A stretch of 64,000 bases of DNA, taken from positions 3,769,710-3,833,709 of the forward strand of contig JABAKD010000014.1 of NCBI GenBank assembly GCA_012845835.1. Direction: 5' to 3'. Position numbers and translations under genes: made by a program. The notes under the pieces are model-generated. The model had not been told where the DNA came from and did not search any database. It saw nothing but the letters and a program-made list of their open reading frames with translations. Shown here in pieces: positions 28,000-39,200 of this stretch. This DNA comes from Undaria pinnatifida (taxonomy: Eukaryota; Sar; Phaeophyceae; Laminariales; Alariaceae). Each line of letters begins with the position of its first letter. The first letter of the stretch is position 1.

Positions 28000-30900
28000 A
28001 GCCCGCAAAACGCCACCGCCTTCGACGCCACCAGCCCGGTATCGAAGACCCCAAACCTTACCCCTGTGGTTCGCAAGGAAACCATGGTGGACCCCCCAAC
28101 GTCGCGTGATCTCAAATACCAGTGCATCAGCGAGACGCCGGTGAGACGGAGAGAGGAGAGAGAGGGGGGGGGGGGGGGGGGGTGAGGTGTGTGGGGGGAG
28201 GGGAGGGGAAGTGGGAAGATATAGGAGATGGGAGAGATGGTAGAGAGGGAGAGAGGTACGCTCGTGCTATCATTCAATGCCGTTCTTCTTTTTCGTATTA
28301 TATCGCTCTGCTCCTTTCTTTTTCTGCGAGCCGGAGGGATGTCTTTCCGCCGTTCGGGGGGTGGCCAGTTATGAGGCTGTCAGGGCCCTGCCCTCGCTTG
28401 CTTTGTAGATAACGTACGACTCTGACATGTCGCTGCTGCTCTGTTAGTATCTGCCCGGGGTACTAGCCCGTAGTCCACTTATTGTCCATAAGAATATTAT
28501 AAAGCACTCCCTCCCCCCCTCCTCTATCGGAAAAACGCCTTTTCGTCAGGCGTACAAGGGATGGCGGAGTATCGTTAAGCGAAAAATCAGGGGCCCTCAA
28601 GGCAAGGTTCGAACGTACGATGTGATCACACAAGAGCATACGTCTGTCCTCGTCTTCACGTGGGATACTCAGGTGATTGGATGGTTTGTGATGTTTTTTA
28701 TGCTTCGCTGCTTAAAGACAAGTGATTTGCATGGCCGAACCGTTATATCGTTTTGACGGTATTCTCAGTAACGCATTGCGGTACAAAACATAAGAACAAT
28801 GAGGCAGAAAGGGGAGGCTTTGGTTCAGGTATTGTCGAAAAAGGAAGACATGAGGGACGAGAGTAGAGATGTTGGATTCAGGTACCCGGCCGGACATATC
28901 GCAGTGCTGTCGGTAATGCTGTGCTTTCGGTCATGTGTTGCTGTCGATAACACAGTTCTGTCGACATCGCGGTGCTGTTGGCCATGCGGTGATGTCGATG
29001 TCGCGATGCTGCCCGCCATGCGTTGCTGGTGGTAACGCGTTGCTGTCGATATCGCAGCGCTGTCGGTAACGCGGTGCTGTCGGTTTTGCGGTGATGTCGG
29101 TAACGCAGTTCTGTCGATGTCGTGGTGCTGTCGGTAACGCAGTGCTGTCGGTCTTGCGTTGATATCGGTAACGCAGCGCTGTTGATATCGCGGTGCTTTC
29201 TGTAACGCAGCTCTGTAGGTGACGTGATGGTGCTTTCGACGTTGCATTGCTGTGATGATCACCTTGCTGTTGGTGACGAGGTGCTCACGGTAACATCGGC
29301 CACCCGGTGCTGTCAATCGTGTGGTGCTGTCGGTCACGTGGTGCTGTCGTTCATTCGTTGGTGTCGATGTCGCCATGCTGTCGGTCATGCGTTGCTGCCG
29401 GCTTGGCAGTACTGTCGATAACGCGGTGCTGTCAGTCGTTCGTTGCTGTCGGTAACGCAGTGCTGTCGATATCGCGGTGCTATCGGCCATGCCTTACTGG
29501 CGGTAACGCAGTGCTGTCGGCTTCGCGGTGCTTCCAGTTATGCGTTGCTGTCGGTAACGCAGTGCTGTCCTTATCGATACCGCGGTGCTGTTGGTCATGC
29601 CTTGCTGCCTGTAACGCAGTGCTGTCGATAACGCAAGTGTTTCTGTCATGCATTGCTATATGCTTCGCATTGCTGTCGACATTGCGGTGCTGTGGTTATC
29701 GCGTTGCTGTCCGTGACGCAGTTGTGTTGAGATCACGGTGCTTTCCGTCACGCGGTGCTGCCGATAACACCGTGATTTTGATATAGTGGTGCTGTTGGTA
29801 ACGCGCAGCGCTGTCGGTCATGCGTTGCTTTCGGCGTTGCCGATATCTCGGTGCTATGGGTCATGTGCTGCTTACGGTAGCAACATGCTGTCTATATCGT
29901 GGTGCTATCGGTCATGCGTTGCTGTCGGTAACGCACTGCTGTCGGTAATGCAGTGCTGTCGATATCGCCGCGCAGTCTATGTCGCGGTGACGACGGTCAT
30001 GCGTTGCTGTCAAAAACACGGTGCTGTCGGTAACGCATATCTTAGCGCTGTCGGTCACGCGGCGCCGTCGGTCGCGCGATGGTGTCGTTTGGCTGCTGCT
30101 GCCGCTGTCTCTCCACACTCGGCCTGACTCTGCCAGACAAATTGCGGCGTTCTGATAATATAGCGCCGTGCTGTCAAAAATCGCACCATTGACCGCTCAA
30201 TGAGCCGAACTCACAGTCGACATATTTGCAATCATTTTACATACTCGCGCCGCGCTGCTGTTTCTGCTGTTCGTTTTGTTTGTTTTTTTCCGACAGACGA
30301 ACACGACGACGATATTGAAGGAGTTTTATCCGGGCCTGAACCGCCTGATGTATGGCGTCGTCGGCGGCAACTACGAGCCGGATAAGCACACGTCGGCGTT
30401 GCAGGTGAATGCGGCGGCCTGTGGAGGACGGGTGTTATGAAAAACACGTACCAGTAGAACGATCGTCACACGTGTAAGATAGGTCCAACGAACGGTATAA
30501 CCCATCCGACGATATTCATATCACCCCGGCAAATTCCACACATTAGGAGATCGATTTGCCGATGTCGGGGATCGCCCCGCGCTCTCTGGCACTCTCATGT
30601 CCTTCGCTGATAAAGCTATGGAAGGCTCTCTCCTTGCCCCACATCCCACGGAAGAAAAGTACCCTTGGCAGCTGGGAAAACGCCTCCATGTCAATCGGGA
30701 CCCTCTCATAGAGTAGGGGAACCATAGCCCCCCCTTAAGAAACAAACGATGACAGTGGGTACCTTGATTTAAGAGCGCCCCGTGACAAGCCAAAACGTTC
30801 GCTCTTAACTACAAAGCGCCCTTATCTGTAGTGGGAAATATATTGCTGTTAGTGTGGCAGGATATGCCAAGTTGGCCGCGTTTGACTCCCGAAAGCTCTT

Positions 30901-32569
30901 GACTCGTGTGCTCTTAAATCGGGGGGTACCCATTGTTTGAATATCAAAAAAAAAAAAACTTTTGCACGTCGTGTTTTGTTGTGTCGTTTGTGCATGCACC
31001 TTGTACCCACGCGTGTATTTTTTATTGTGACGCATGGTGTATTGTGTACCAGGTATTACCTTGTGACGCATGCTTTACGGTACGGGTGCTCCTCATCGAA
31101 TCCTTTTAGCACCGCAGCCCCGATATGGGGTTAAAACACTTGGAGTTAGACTAGGATAATGTTAGGAGTTGAAAATGGGTTAACTCCTATACAACTGAAA
31201 CCCTTTTTTTGGGAACAAAAGTACTTGACTTTAGTGTAAGGAGGGATTTTGGGGTGCTAAAGGGGTTAAGGAGCTCGACAGCAACCAAAAATTGACTTTA
31301 GGAAGAATGGGTTAACAGTGCAATCCAATGGACGATCCCATGGCCCATGCATGATCCGGCCAGCGGGTCGGGCCAGGTTTTTTTCAAAACGTGGCGGATC
31401 GAGTCGGGTCGGGGTCAGTAGGTGATCGAAATGTCATGGGTCAGTTCGGGTCGGGTCAGGAGGTGTTAAAGTCTGACGGGTCGGGTCAGGTCACCCTGTT
31501 CCGATCCGACCCGCGAGAAGTGGTCCGTCCCGTCAAAATAATCCCGTCAGAGTAATATTTTGACCAAAAATTGCTACCCCTATCTTATTCTTGTTTCGTC
31601 TAAGTGTGCACCTCATTACTTGTTCGTTTTTTTCTACGTCAGGCCGCCGCCTGCGAGCTAGAGGAAGAAGCCCACTTGCATGAGGGCACCTGGCATCCCC
31701 TGATGAAGAACGGGGAGACGGTGGCTGGAGCGGGCAAATACTCGACGCAGATCTTCCACCCTTACCTGGTAGTGGATCCCGTTGTGAAGGGGGAGCCGAG
31801 AGCGCTGGACGACGGGGAGTTCATTGAGTACATCCGAGGCGTTTCTCTGGAAGAGGTGAGGGAGCGTTTTGAATGTTTTCTTCTTCGATCGATTGAATTT
31901 GAAGTGTTTAAAGGTGTACGTGGTATACCGAGTACGTGAAAAATGCTTCAAATGTATAAAAATGCTTTTCATGTATACCGAATGTACGCTGTTGTAAAAT
32001 GTATGCCGAGTATATGAAACAGTTCTTGTGTTGACTGCAGTATGCCGCAAGTAGTATCTCGTTTTGGGGAGATTTTCTAGGTGGAGTTAGTGTAAGATTT
32101 TTTTTTTGTGAAGGTTGACAGCTTTTTGTTTTCAAAATTTTCTTGAAAGGTGTGAAGTCCATGTGCTGGTTATGCAGAGTAGCGCGTCGGACGTTCACTG
32201 TCTTTCTTGGGCAGGGCTGCACTGGTTGTTTTTGTTGGCTGTTGGAGGTGGTGTTGGGGTTGGTGATGGCGTCATGGGTGGTGGTGGTGGGGTGGCGCTA
32301 TTGTTGCTGCTGGTAGTGGTGATGGTGAAGATGGTGGTTATGATTGGATTCGCCCGACGTAGCCGCAGCACTGACCCAGTTAACGCTTGCCTCTTATTGC
32401 CACGTCTCGGCCGCGACTCCCTCACACCGTACCCGTAACGTCTCCCCTCCTTTCTCGTGACTGACCAAAGGTGCGCGCGATGATCGTCGCGGGGGACATG
32501 AGCGTCACTTCTGGCTATGCGACCCTCATGGCCATCGAAAAGCTCAGGGAGCTAGGGCACATTATGTAA
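28000..32569 (+). CDS. Nudix hydrolase, ADP-ribose/ADP-sugar pyrophosphatase type (5' end missing)
   Basis: Exons 28000-28140, 30297-30404, 31643-31855 and 32471-32569, all phase 0, GT-AG, stop TAA at 32567; 186 residues are assembled. Nudix enzymes cleave nucleoside diphosphates linked to another group, using a divalent metal held by the Nudix-box glutamates. Visible: ILKEFYPGLNRLMYGVVGG ahead of the box (the strand and loop usually reading VxQYRP...ExPAG), then the helix AACELEEEAHL (equivalent of REUxEExGU), EGTWHPL, and a C-terminal half typical of ADP-sugar types (STQIFHPYLVVDP, DDGEFIEY, VSLEEVRAMI, LMAIEKLRELG). The metal-binding EExE-type glutamates are kept, but the box arginine is Cys, the glycine is His, and the GG-to-helix loop is about two or three residues longer than the consensus. 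Start codon not found; possible first exon at 22887. Substrate cannot be told. Confidence 0.75.
28149..28290. repeat. G-rich low-complexity tract
   Basis: Poly-G run (about 28164-28181) and GAGAGG-rich sequence right after the splice donor at 28141. Intronic. Confidence 0.8.
28905..30070. repeat. 1.2-kb GCTGTCGGTAACGC minisatellite in a Nudix intron
   Basis: Dozens of imperfect units of about 16-17 bp built from GCTGTCGGTAACGC, GCTGTCGATATCGCG and GCTGTCGGTCATGCG. One minus-strand frame stays open for 221 codons and one plus-strand frame for 159. The position between two well-supported exons argues that these frames are by-products of the repeat. Confidence 0.85.
31180..31269. mobile_element. 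piggyBac-like MITE, copy 4
   Basis: TTAA...TTAA with the inner AAAAGTACTTGACTTTAGTG block in the same order as 25526. A related diverged unit (31107-31183, with TTTTAGCACCGCA and GGTTAA) abuts it and recurs at 41140-41230. Confidence 0.65.
31370..31530. repeat. GGGTC-type degenerate pentanucleotide repeat block
   Basis: GGGTCGGGTCAGG clusters and GACCCGCGAGA, as at 105-320 and 2560-2745. Intronic, just before Nudix exon 31643. Confidence 0.55.
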
Positions 32570-32604
32570 TGGATATTTGAACGCCTTTTCGGGCGTTCGG
32601 TTGG

Positions 32605-32790
32605 CACTGTACAGTGCGGTTGATACCGTGCAGTGCTGCTGGTACCCTACCGTGTACGGTTAATACCGCACAGTGCACGGCTAGTACCGTACCGTGTACG
32701 GCTAGTGCCGTACAGTGCATGGTCAATGAGGTACAGTACGGCTAGTACCGTACGGCAGTACGGCTGGTATCATACAGTGCGGTCCGTTTT
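32605..32790. repeat. GTACAGTGCGGCTAGTACC tandem repeat
   Basis: About nine imperfect units of roughly 17-22 bp directly after the Nudix stop codon. The open frame running through it encodes repetitive Val-Arg-Leu-Pro-Tyr and is not a gene. Confidence 0.75.
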
Positions 32791-35700
32791 TTTTTATTTT
32801 TTTCCAATCATCCGGGTGTTGCAGGCCGGACCGGCGTATTGGCGCTATGTTGCTTCAACCCCCCCCCCCCCACCCCCATTCCCCTCTCTCATCTCAGCCC
32901 CCCAGTTAACCGTGTGTGTCATGACACTTTGGCGGCACTGTAGGCAAGGCCGTTTGTTGTTTTTCCGTGTTTTGGGGCGTCGAACTCGAAGTGGCAGCGC
33001 TGCGATTTTAGGGCGTGTCTTTACAGAATGTAGGAACTGGGCGGGAGGAGGAGCGGGAGGGGGTTTATTTGCTATCGATGATACCCTACACGTCTACACG
33101 TACGACGCGTGTGGTGCTGCTGGTTTAGTCTGGAGCCGATTAGGTAGGGGCTGGAAGGGCTTGGAGGAGGAGGGTGGAATTTGGTGGTCTCGCTCATCTT
33201 TCTGGCCTGGGACACTTCGGTATAGTGGTTGTTGTTTTGCTTTTTCCTCATTCTGTTGCTTTATCTTTTGGTGGTTGTGGGTGAATTGTTTTTTTGGCCG
33301 TGAAGGATTTAGTCGGCTGTCTGTATTTGTATCTTCTGGCGGGAGAACGTGACATGCCTCACTTTCTATCCGTCATTTCGGGTGAGGCTTGGGGGGGGGG
33401 GCGGGCAGGCGGGAAAGGTGTTCCGGATTACTTGTGATGCTACGATTTTGTGCTTTTTTTACTGTGACGGGGCACTATGTTGAGGCGTGTTGCTTTCGCT
33501 GTCCGTGCTTGAAGCGTGTCTTGCGTTGTGTTTATTTGTCTTCTGGTTCCGGTGCCGTTTCGTTGAATGCGTTACTGGGTGGGTGGGCCGGCCACTGTGG
33601 GTTTTAACAAGAAATGAGGCCCTAATCGGACGGGTGTGTTGCGCAGAACACCCGTTTTGCCTTGGGGTGGGGCTGATGGCACGGGTTGCGTCAAACATCT
33701 GTTCATTTGGGGGGGGGGGGGTATAAAATGAGGAAAACCCCCCGGTACAACAGTTTTGCAGGTGACCCGAGGCTCTTGTAGTTGTTGCTGGACGAATGAA
33801 GTGTACAGCAGTACAGCAGCAGCACGCCGGTGTCAGCATAACTTGCGATACGCAAAGTACCGTTGTGCTATACGAGGACGGGGCTCTGGCGCGAGCTATG
33901 GACTACGGCGGTTAAAAATAATGTCATCGCCATAGGGCTGCTGGTATGGGGTTTCCAGTTGAGTAGGGCTACGCGGGAGAGATCCGGGGAGGGGGGATGT
34001 GAGTACTCTGGCAAATCACGATGTCTTGTATTTGCATGTTGTACGAATTGATATATTGATGGGTACGCACGGTTAGCAGTATGTAAAGTTCAGAGGAGGG
34101 ATGGGTGACACGCTTCCCTTCCATCACTCAACGATATGCCTTGCGATTGATTAGCTGTCAGAATCGAGGGTGTGCGCCGCCCACACACTTTTTCCACCGG
34201 CCGTGAAGCCTAGCAAGGGTATCACACATGATCATACCCACCCCCTGGGATAAATTGCCGAGCTTACTTTCTCCGTGAAACACACACAACGCTACCTCTT
34301 TCAAAATTATCTTGTCGCGACCTGTCCATAGACATCGCTCGTACGTTTGTATCCTCTCCCCGTGGTCGAGAAAATCGGCTTTTGGAATTTCGTCCGAGGG
34401 GTGTGTTGTCGTGCTTATTATACTGCACGCTTACGGCAGACAGTGCGGGCCGTTAAGCCTAGAGAGAAAGGCTTTACGCTTCTGGCAGGCAGTGCTGGTG
34501 GGATTAGCTTTGTCACTCGAGTCTATGACTGTAGGCCGCGGCCGAACCGCCTGTCTTCACCTCTATTACGTTTTCCTAAATATTGTACGTATCGATTTTT
34601 TGGCGTAAGGTACGCATTGATTGCCCCGGGAGAACCGGGTATTTATTAGCTGGTATTTATCCTGTGCATCATCGTTTTTTATTATTGTACGCAGCGATTC
34701 TTGGCACTAGTTATTGATTTCCTCTCGGGAGAGCCAGCGATTCATCGTTTTTTTTTGTGTCGTTGTCCCGTTTACACATAAGAACGAGATGCTGAGGCTT
34801 GTACGCACTATTTTATAACTAATTTTCAAGGACGTCAGCCGTGACTTTGACGAATTTCAGGTCAATGCTCATCTTTGCAAGCTGCGTTGTTGGTACTCGT
34901 AATTTGTCTGCACTACGTGCTGCATCGAAAGAGCCAGCGATTCCATCCGATTTGTTGTTGTTAATGGATAAACAAGAGCGACACCGTGCGGCACATCCGA
35001 TTTATCATTGTGTGTAGTATTGGAATGGGATCTTGAGGCGCGAGCGAAATGTGGAGAATCTTAGGCCTTTGACCGCAAATACGAGGCTCCGCAGATCTTT
35101 CTGCCCTACAAAGCAACCACGCCCTCCAGGCGAATGGTGGGCTGCGGCTGCTTGTTGTGTCATGCGTTGCGGATGAAGTCTACGTATTGCGGATTTGACG
35201 AGGAATTCTCCAGCTCGTGATGCAGCTTTCAACGGCCTTGCGGACGCACAGAATATGCTGACATGCGTTACGGGGTGCAGTCTCGAAAATTGGTGAGGAA
35301 TTCTCCCCTTTTTTTTTCATCTGCCTCCCAAATGTTAGACGGACGAACGCGCAGAATGTGCTGACATGCGTGCCAGGCACAGTCTACGTAGGGTTGACCA
35401 GGGGTTCTTCATAATGCTCTTTACCGCTACATTTGCGGATGATCTCGCAGAAGGTACTGACATGCGTGGTGGACGAAGTCTCCGAATTGACAAAGGAAAC
35501 TCCATATTATCGTGATGCGGCTCTCAGCCTACCTATGGTCAAAAAACCACCTACGTAAAATCCGGGGGATAAACCCAGGATGTCCCATGGCGACCACAAC
35601 CCGCTATATACGCGAACACGGAGGGTCGGAATGTGCTGACAAGCATGACAGGCGTAGTCTACTTGATACGGGGTTGTCGTTCAGGGATTTATCCGTTTTG

Positions 35701-36273
35701 TTATGCGCCTTTCTGCGGTTACATACGTGGATGAACGGGCAGTGTGCTGACATGAGTGATGGGTGCAGTCTATTCATACGTTTATATGAGTGTTGTTGAC
35801 GAGGGATGGTGGTGTGGCAGCACGACGGAGGGTGTGTGTATGATGCGTGTTTCAGACCCAGATTGTCCCAGTCAAACTCATCCGCCAACTTGTCGATTAG
35901 AACGTAAAGTGGTACGGCAGAGAAACGGAGCGTGCGCGTATGGTGCGCGTTTCAGAAGCTTCTTTTCGCAGTTAACCGCGTCGACGAATTATCGTCCTCG
36001 TCGTAGTACAACCTAAACAATTACAATGCAGTACTGGGGAACAGCACGCCGACGCATATCATAGGCACTGTTTCACAATGAGATTATTAAATCATGGATT
36101 GGGACATGAAGTTAGCCACGCAGTCGTGTGCACGCGGCTTACGCTGCACGTACCAAAGGGAAAATGATTGATAAATAAATCCCTTTCACAACCGTCACCG
36201 TTCGTCACCTTCCCCCCCACCCCGGATACACGCACAACCCGCCGCCCCCTCCCGAAACACACAACCGTCGGTG
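32791..36273. other. Spacer between the convergent Nudix and TOG genes
   Basis: No exon-like block. G/T-rich low-complexity sequence (33.0-33.7 kb), a minus-strand copy of the ATT-tailed repeat body (34815-34905) and a tandem array (35150-35770). Both neighbouring stop codons face this spacer, so it should hold both 3' ends; no poly(A) signal could be assigned with confidence. Confidence 0.5.
35150..35770. repeat. 100-120-bp imperfect tandem array
   Basis: The phrase GTGCTGACATGCGTG(G), usually with GCAGTCT or GAAGTCT about 15 bp on, recurs at about 35165, 35265, 35362, 35457, 35633 and 35742. Confidence 0.65.
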
Positions 36274-39200
36274 CTATCGGCTTCGACTCGCGTCGCTTAA
36301 CGCAGCAGCCCCGTAGTCATCGCTGCTGACGGTCGAAGTGGACCGGGGGTACGGACGGCTTCTTCTAACACTAGCCCCCCCGGCTGCCTTCCGCACATTA
36401 CTAAGGACGCTGTTACTATTATCGCAGCTGGTACTAACAGCTGTCCTGGAAAAGGCGGGGTCGAGCGCGACTTCTACCGCCCTTAAGAGTGACAGCCCTG
36501 CGTCTCGCACACTGGGGTGGTTTTCCCGGACTAAAGAGAGCGCCGCCGGCCGAATGTACCTACCGCAACGTGTTGTGTTTCGCGGTAGCAAGCGGTAAGG
36601 GCGAGCGCGGGGGGGTAGGGAGGGGGGGGTGGCAGGCGGGAGGGCGGTGGGGTAGGGAGGGGAGAGTGAGGAGTAAGTATGAGGAGGGGGGGAGAAGGGG
36701 GGGGGGGGGTACCGCATGCGCCAGGCGAGGAGGTGTTCATAGATATCTGACGCGGGATATCGAAAGAGAATCGGATTCGATACGATGTCAATAAACGAAA
36801 AATTGAATCGACATGCGATGAGTTCGATACTCGATATGCCGAAACAAGTCGCTCAGTATCATCAGTCTTGAAAAATACGAGGATGCCGGGGCGTCGAGAG
36901 CAAACCGCGTTCGATGTATCAAAAGTCCGACAATCCGATATTCGATATATGGTATTTTTTTACGCGGCATCAGGCTTCCAACACTAACGCAAGTACATCT
37001 TACACTGACATTCACTTTGGCAACAGGGAAATGTCGCAACTTTCTATACAATAAGCAACACCTAGTGCACGTACACTCGGCGGGTATGCAACTCGCTTTG
37101 GCAACAAAAATATCACAATGTTCGTAACGACACCATCACTTTAGCAACAAGAATTTCACATTTTCGATAGACATCTGGCAGATACGTTACTCCTCGAAAT
37201 GCGGTGCAACCTGAGACAATGTGGTGGAACCTAAACCAATGATCCTCAAACACATGTAGAGAACACGTTAGCGGAGTAAATTCCGGCAACACCCAACACT
37301 ACTGTAACAACTGCATGCCAGGTACTCTACATATGCATTGAACTCACTTTGGCAAGAGGGTCGGTTTCACGCGTCCCACGACCGGCGTGAGGTCCCGCAG
37401 CAGGGCCAACATGGGCACCTGACCGCGAAAGCGAGAAGCGGGGGCTGTAGACGTCAGGGTACATCCTGGGTACATCCTCGGGTTTCACATGCGTGGATTG
37501 AAATGGATCCTGGACAGATATGGATCTTGCGGCGGGTATGGTGTAGACGGATTGACCACTCAACTCAGGGCCAGTACCGCTGTAATGCACGGACTAGGTA
37601 GTCATCTACGTGGCACATTCATCGGAGAGACGTAATTATAAGGCGAGACTCATAGAACGGAATAGGTGAACGTATTTTATATTTTTACGCCCCACACTTC
37701 AGGAGCTCCAGATACCCCACCCAAAAACTGACGTTCGTAAAACAAAAGAAGCAAACCGATTAACAGTCCCGTGGCCTCGTAGGTATACAAACGTTATGGA
37801 GTGCCCTCCGTAGACGGGTAGTTTATAGATTGGACATGAAACCGTGTCATGGCTGGGGTGAAAAGCGGTGATAGAAGATGTCACAGTAGTCACGTCAAGG
37901 CCATCATAAATGGGCGAAATATAGGTGACGGTGATGGTCCAGGCAGGAAACCCCTCATCGTTCTCCGCTCTGCTTCATCTACCATGCTCTGCTCTGCCTG
38001 TCTTTCAGCGTTCTTTTTAAGGGTACCAACGTAAGCCTTTGCGTCTAGACAGCGATACCTTTACATAAACGGTTTTATTCCACAACAACATTGGCCACAG
38101 TGCGTTAGTTGTTGGAGCCACGTCAATCAGAAATGTTGTGGCATAATGTGCAAGCCCTATCGTAGCACGCGCTATTGGGCAGCATACGCCCCCGGCGACA
38201 AATAATTGGTATACCGCCCCCCACTCAAGGATGCCGCTATTCTAGGAGATAGATGGAGGCCACAGACGGCTTCATAGGAAGGGGATAGGATAAGCAAACA
38301 GTTTTCAGGTAATATATGGGAAAATAGTAATGAGCGCCCAAATCTTGGAGGTGTATCTATAAGGAGTAGGAACGGTGCTCCGTCTCGAAAGGGATGCGCG
38401 GCCAATGGTCAAATGACTAAGGCAAGCAACAAATGAGTGCGCCCTCCCCCCCCCCCCCACCCCCACCCCCACCCTTACCCCCACCCCCACCCAGGGATTG
38501 CCTACAGTGTATACCTTGAGGCGGGCGTTGCCGTACTGGGCTAGAGAGGCGACAGGCTGCACCATCAGACAGGGGTCGACAGCCTGGCACAAAGCGTCCA
38601 AAGCTTCCTCCGCCAAGGCCACGCGCTGGCGCGAATCACAAGCATACGTAACGACAGCGTTAAACCATTTGACGTGCACTGAAGTTAAGATTTTGATCGA
38701 TATGCAAGAACGGGGTGAGAGACATTGAGGTTCGTTTTTAGACGACTTTGATAATTGTGCATAACCTATTTGGTTGTCGTACATTCACGTTCTTATCGTA
38801 AGTTGCCTTTGTTTTATTTTTTTTCGTGGTTTATAGAAACCAACCAGCGACGTGCGCCCGTTCAGTTCGGGGGGGAAGACACACACAAAACGGAGAAGAG
38901 CAAAAAACCATCGGCGCCCATCTTCTGCGTGGGAAGGGGGGCGGTGAGGGGATGACGTGTATTTAGACACAATAGTGCACGCGAACTATACACCGCGAAA
39001 GGCTTCTGATGTCGGCTTTTTAGGGGTATGACGGAAGCTCATTTTCGAAAAAAATGCCCGTGACGGATGCTTGCTGTAGTAACCGGTACTACCTGGTAGG
39101 TCTTTGGCAGCCAGTCGCCCCAGTGGCGTATCAGGTTATTGTCGAGCCTGGTATAGGTCAGTTTCGTGAGTTCGAGTCCCCCCAGGTGCATGCTCGTATA

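Noticed and set aside
32633-33352. 239-codon plus-strand frame after the Nudix gene
   Set aside because: Starts in the GTACAGTGCGG tandem repeat and continues into T/G-rich low-complexity sequence; no domain.
36338-36598. Plus-strand frame opposite the last TOG exon
   Set aside because: Shadow of the minus-strand exon, which has TOG homology and fitting splice sites.
38626-38784. Upstream extension of TOG exon 38625 (VHVKWFNAVVTYACD)
   Set aside because: Using it needs an acceptor that breaks the phase-0 junction from exon 40288; CGCGCCAG|CGC gives a phase match and a better TOG alignment.
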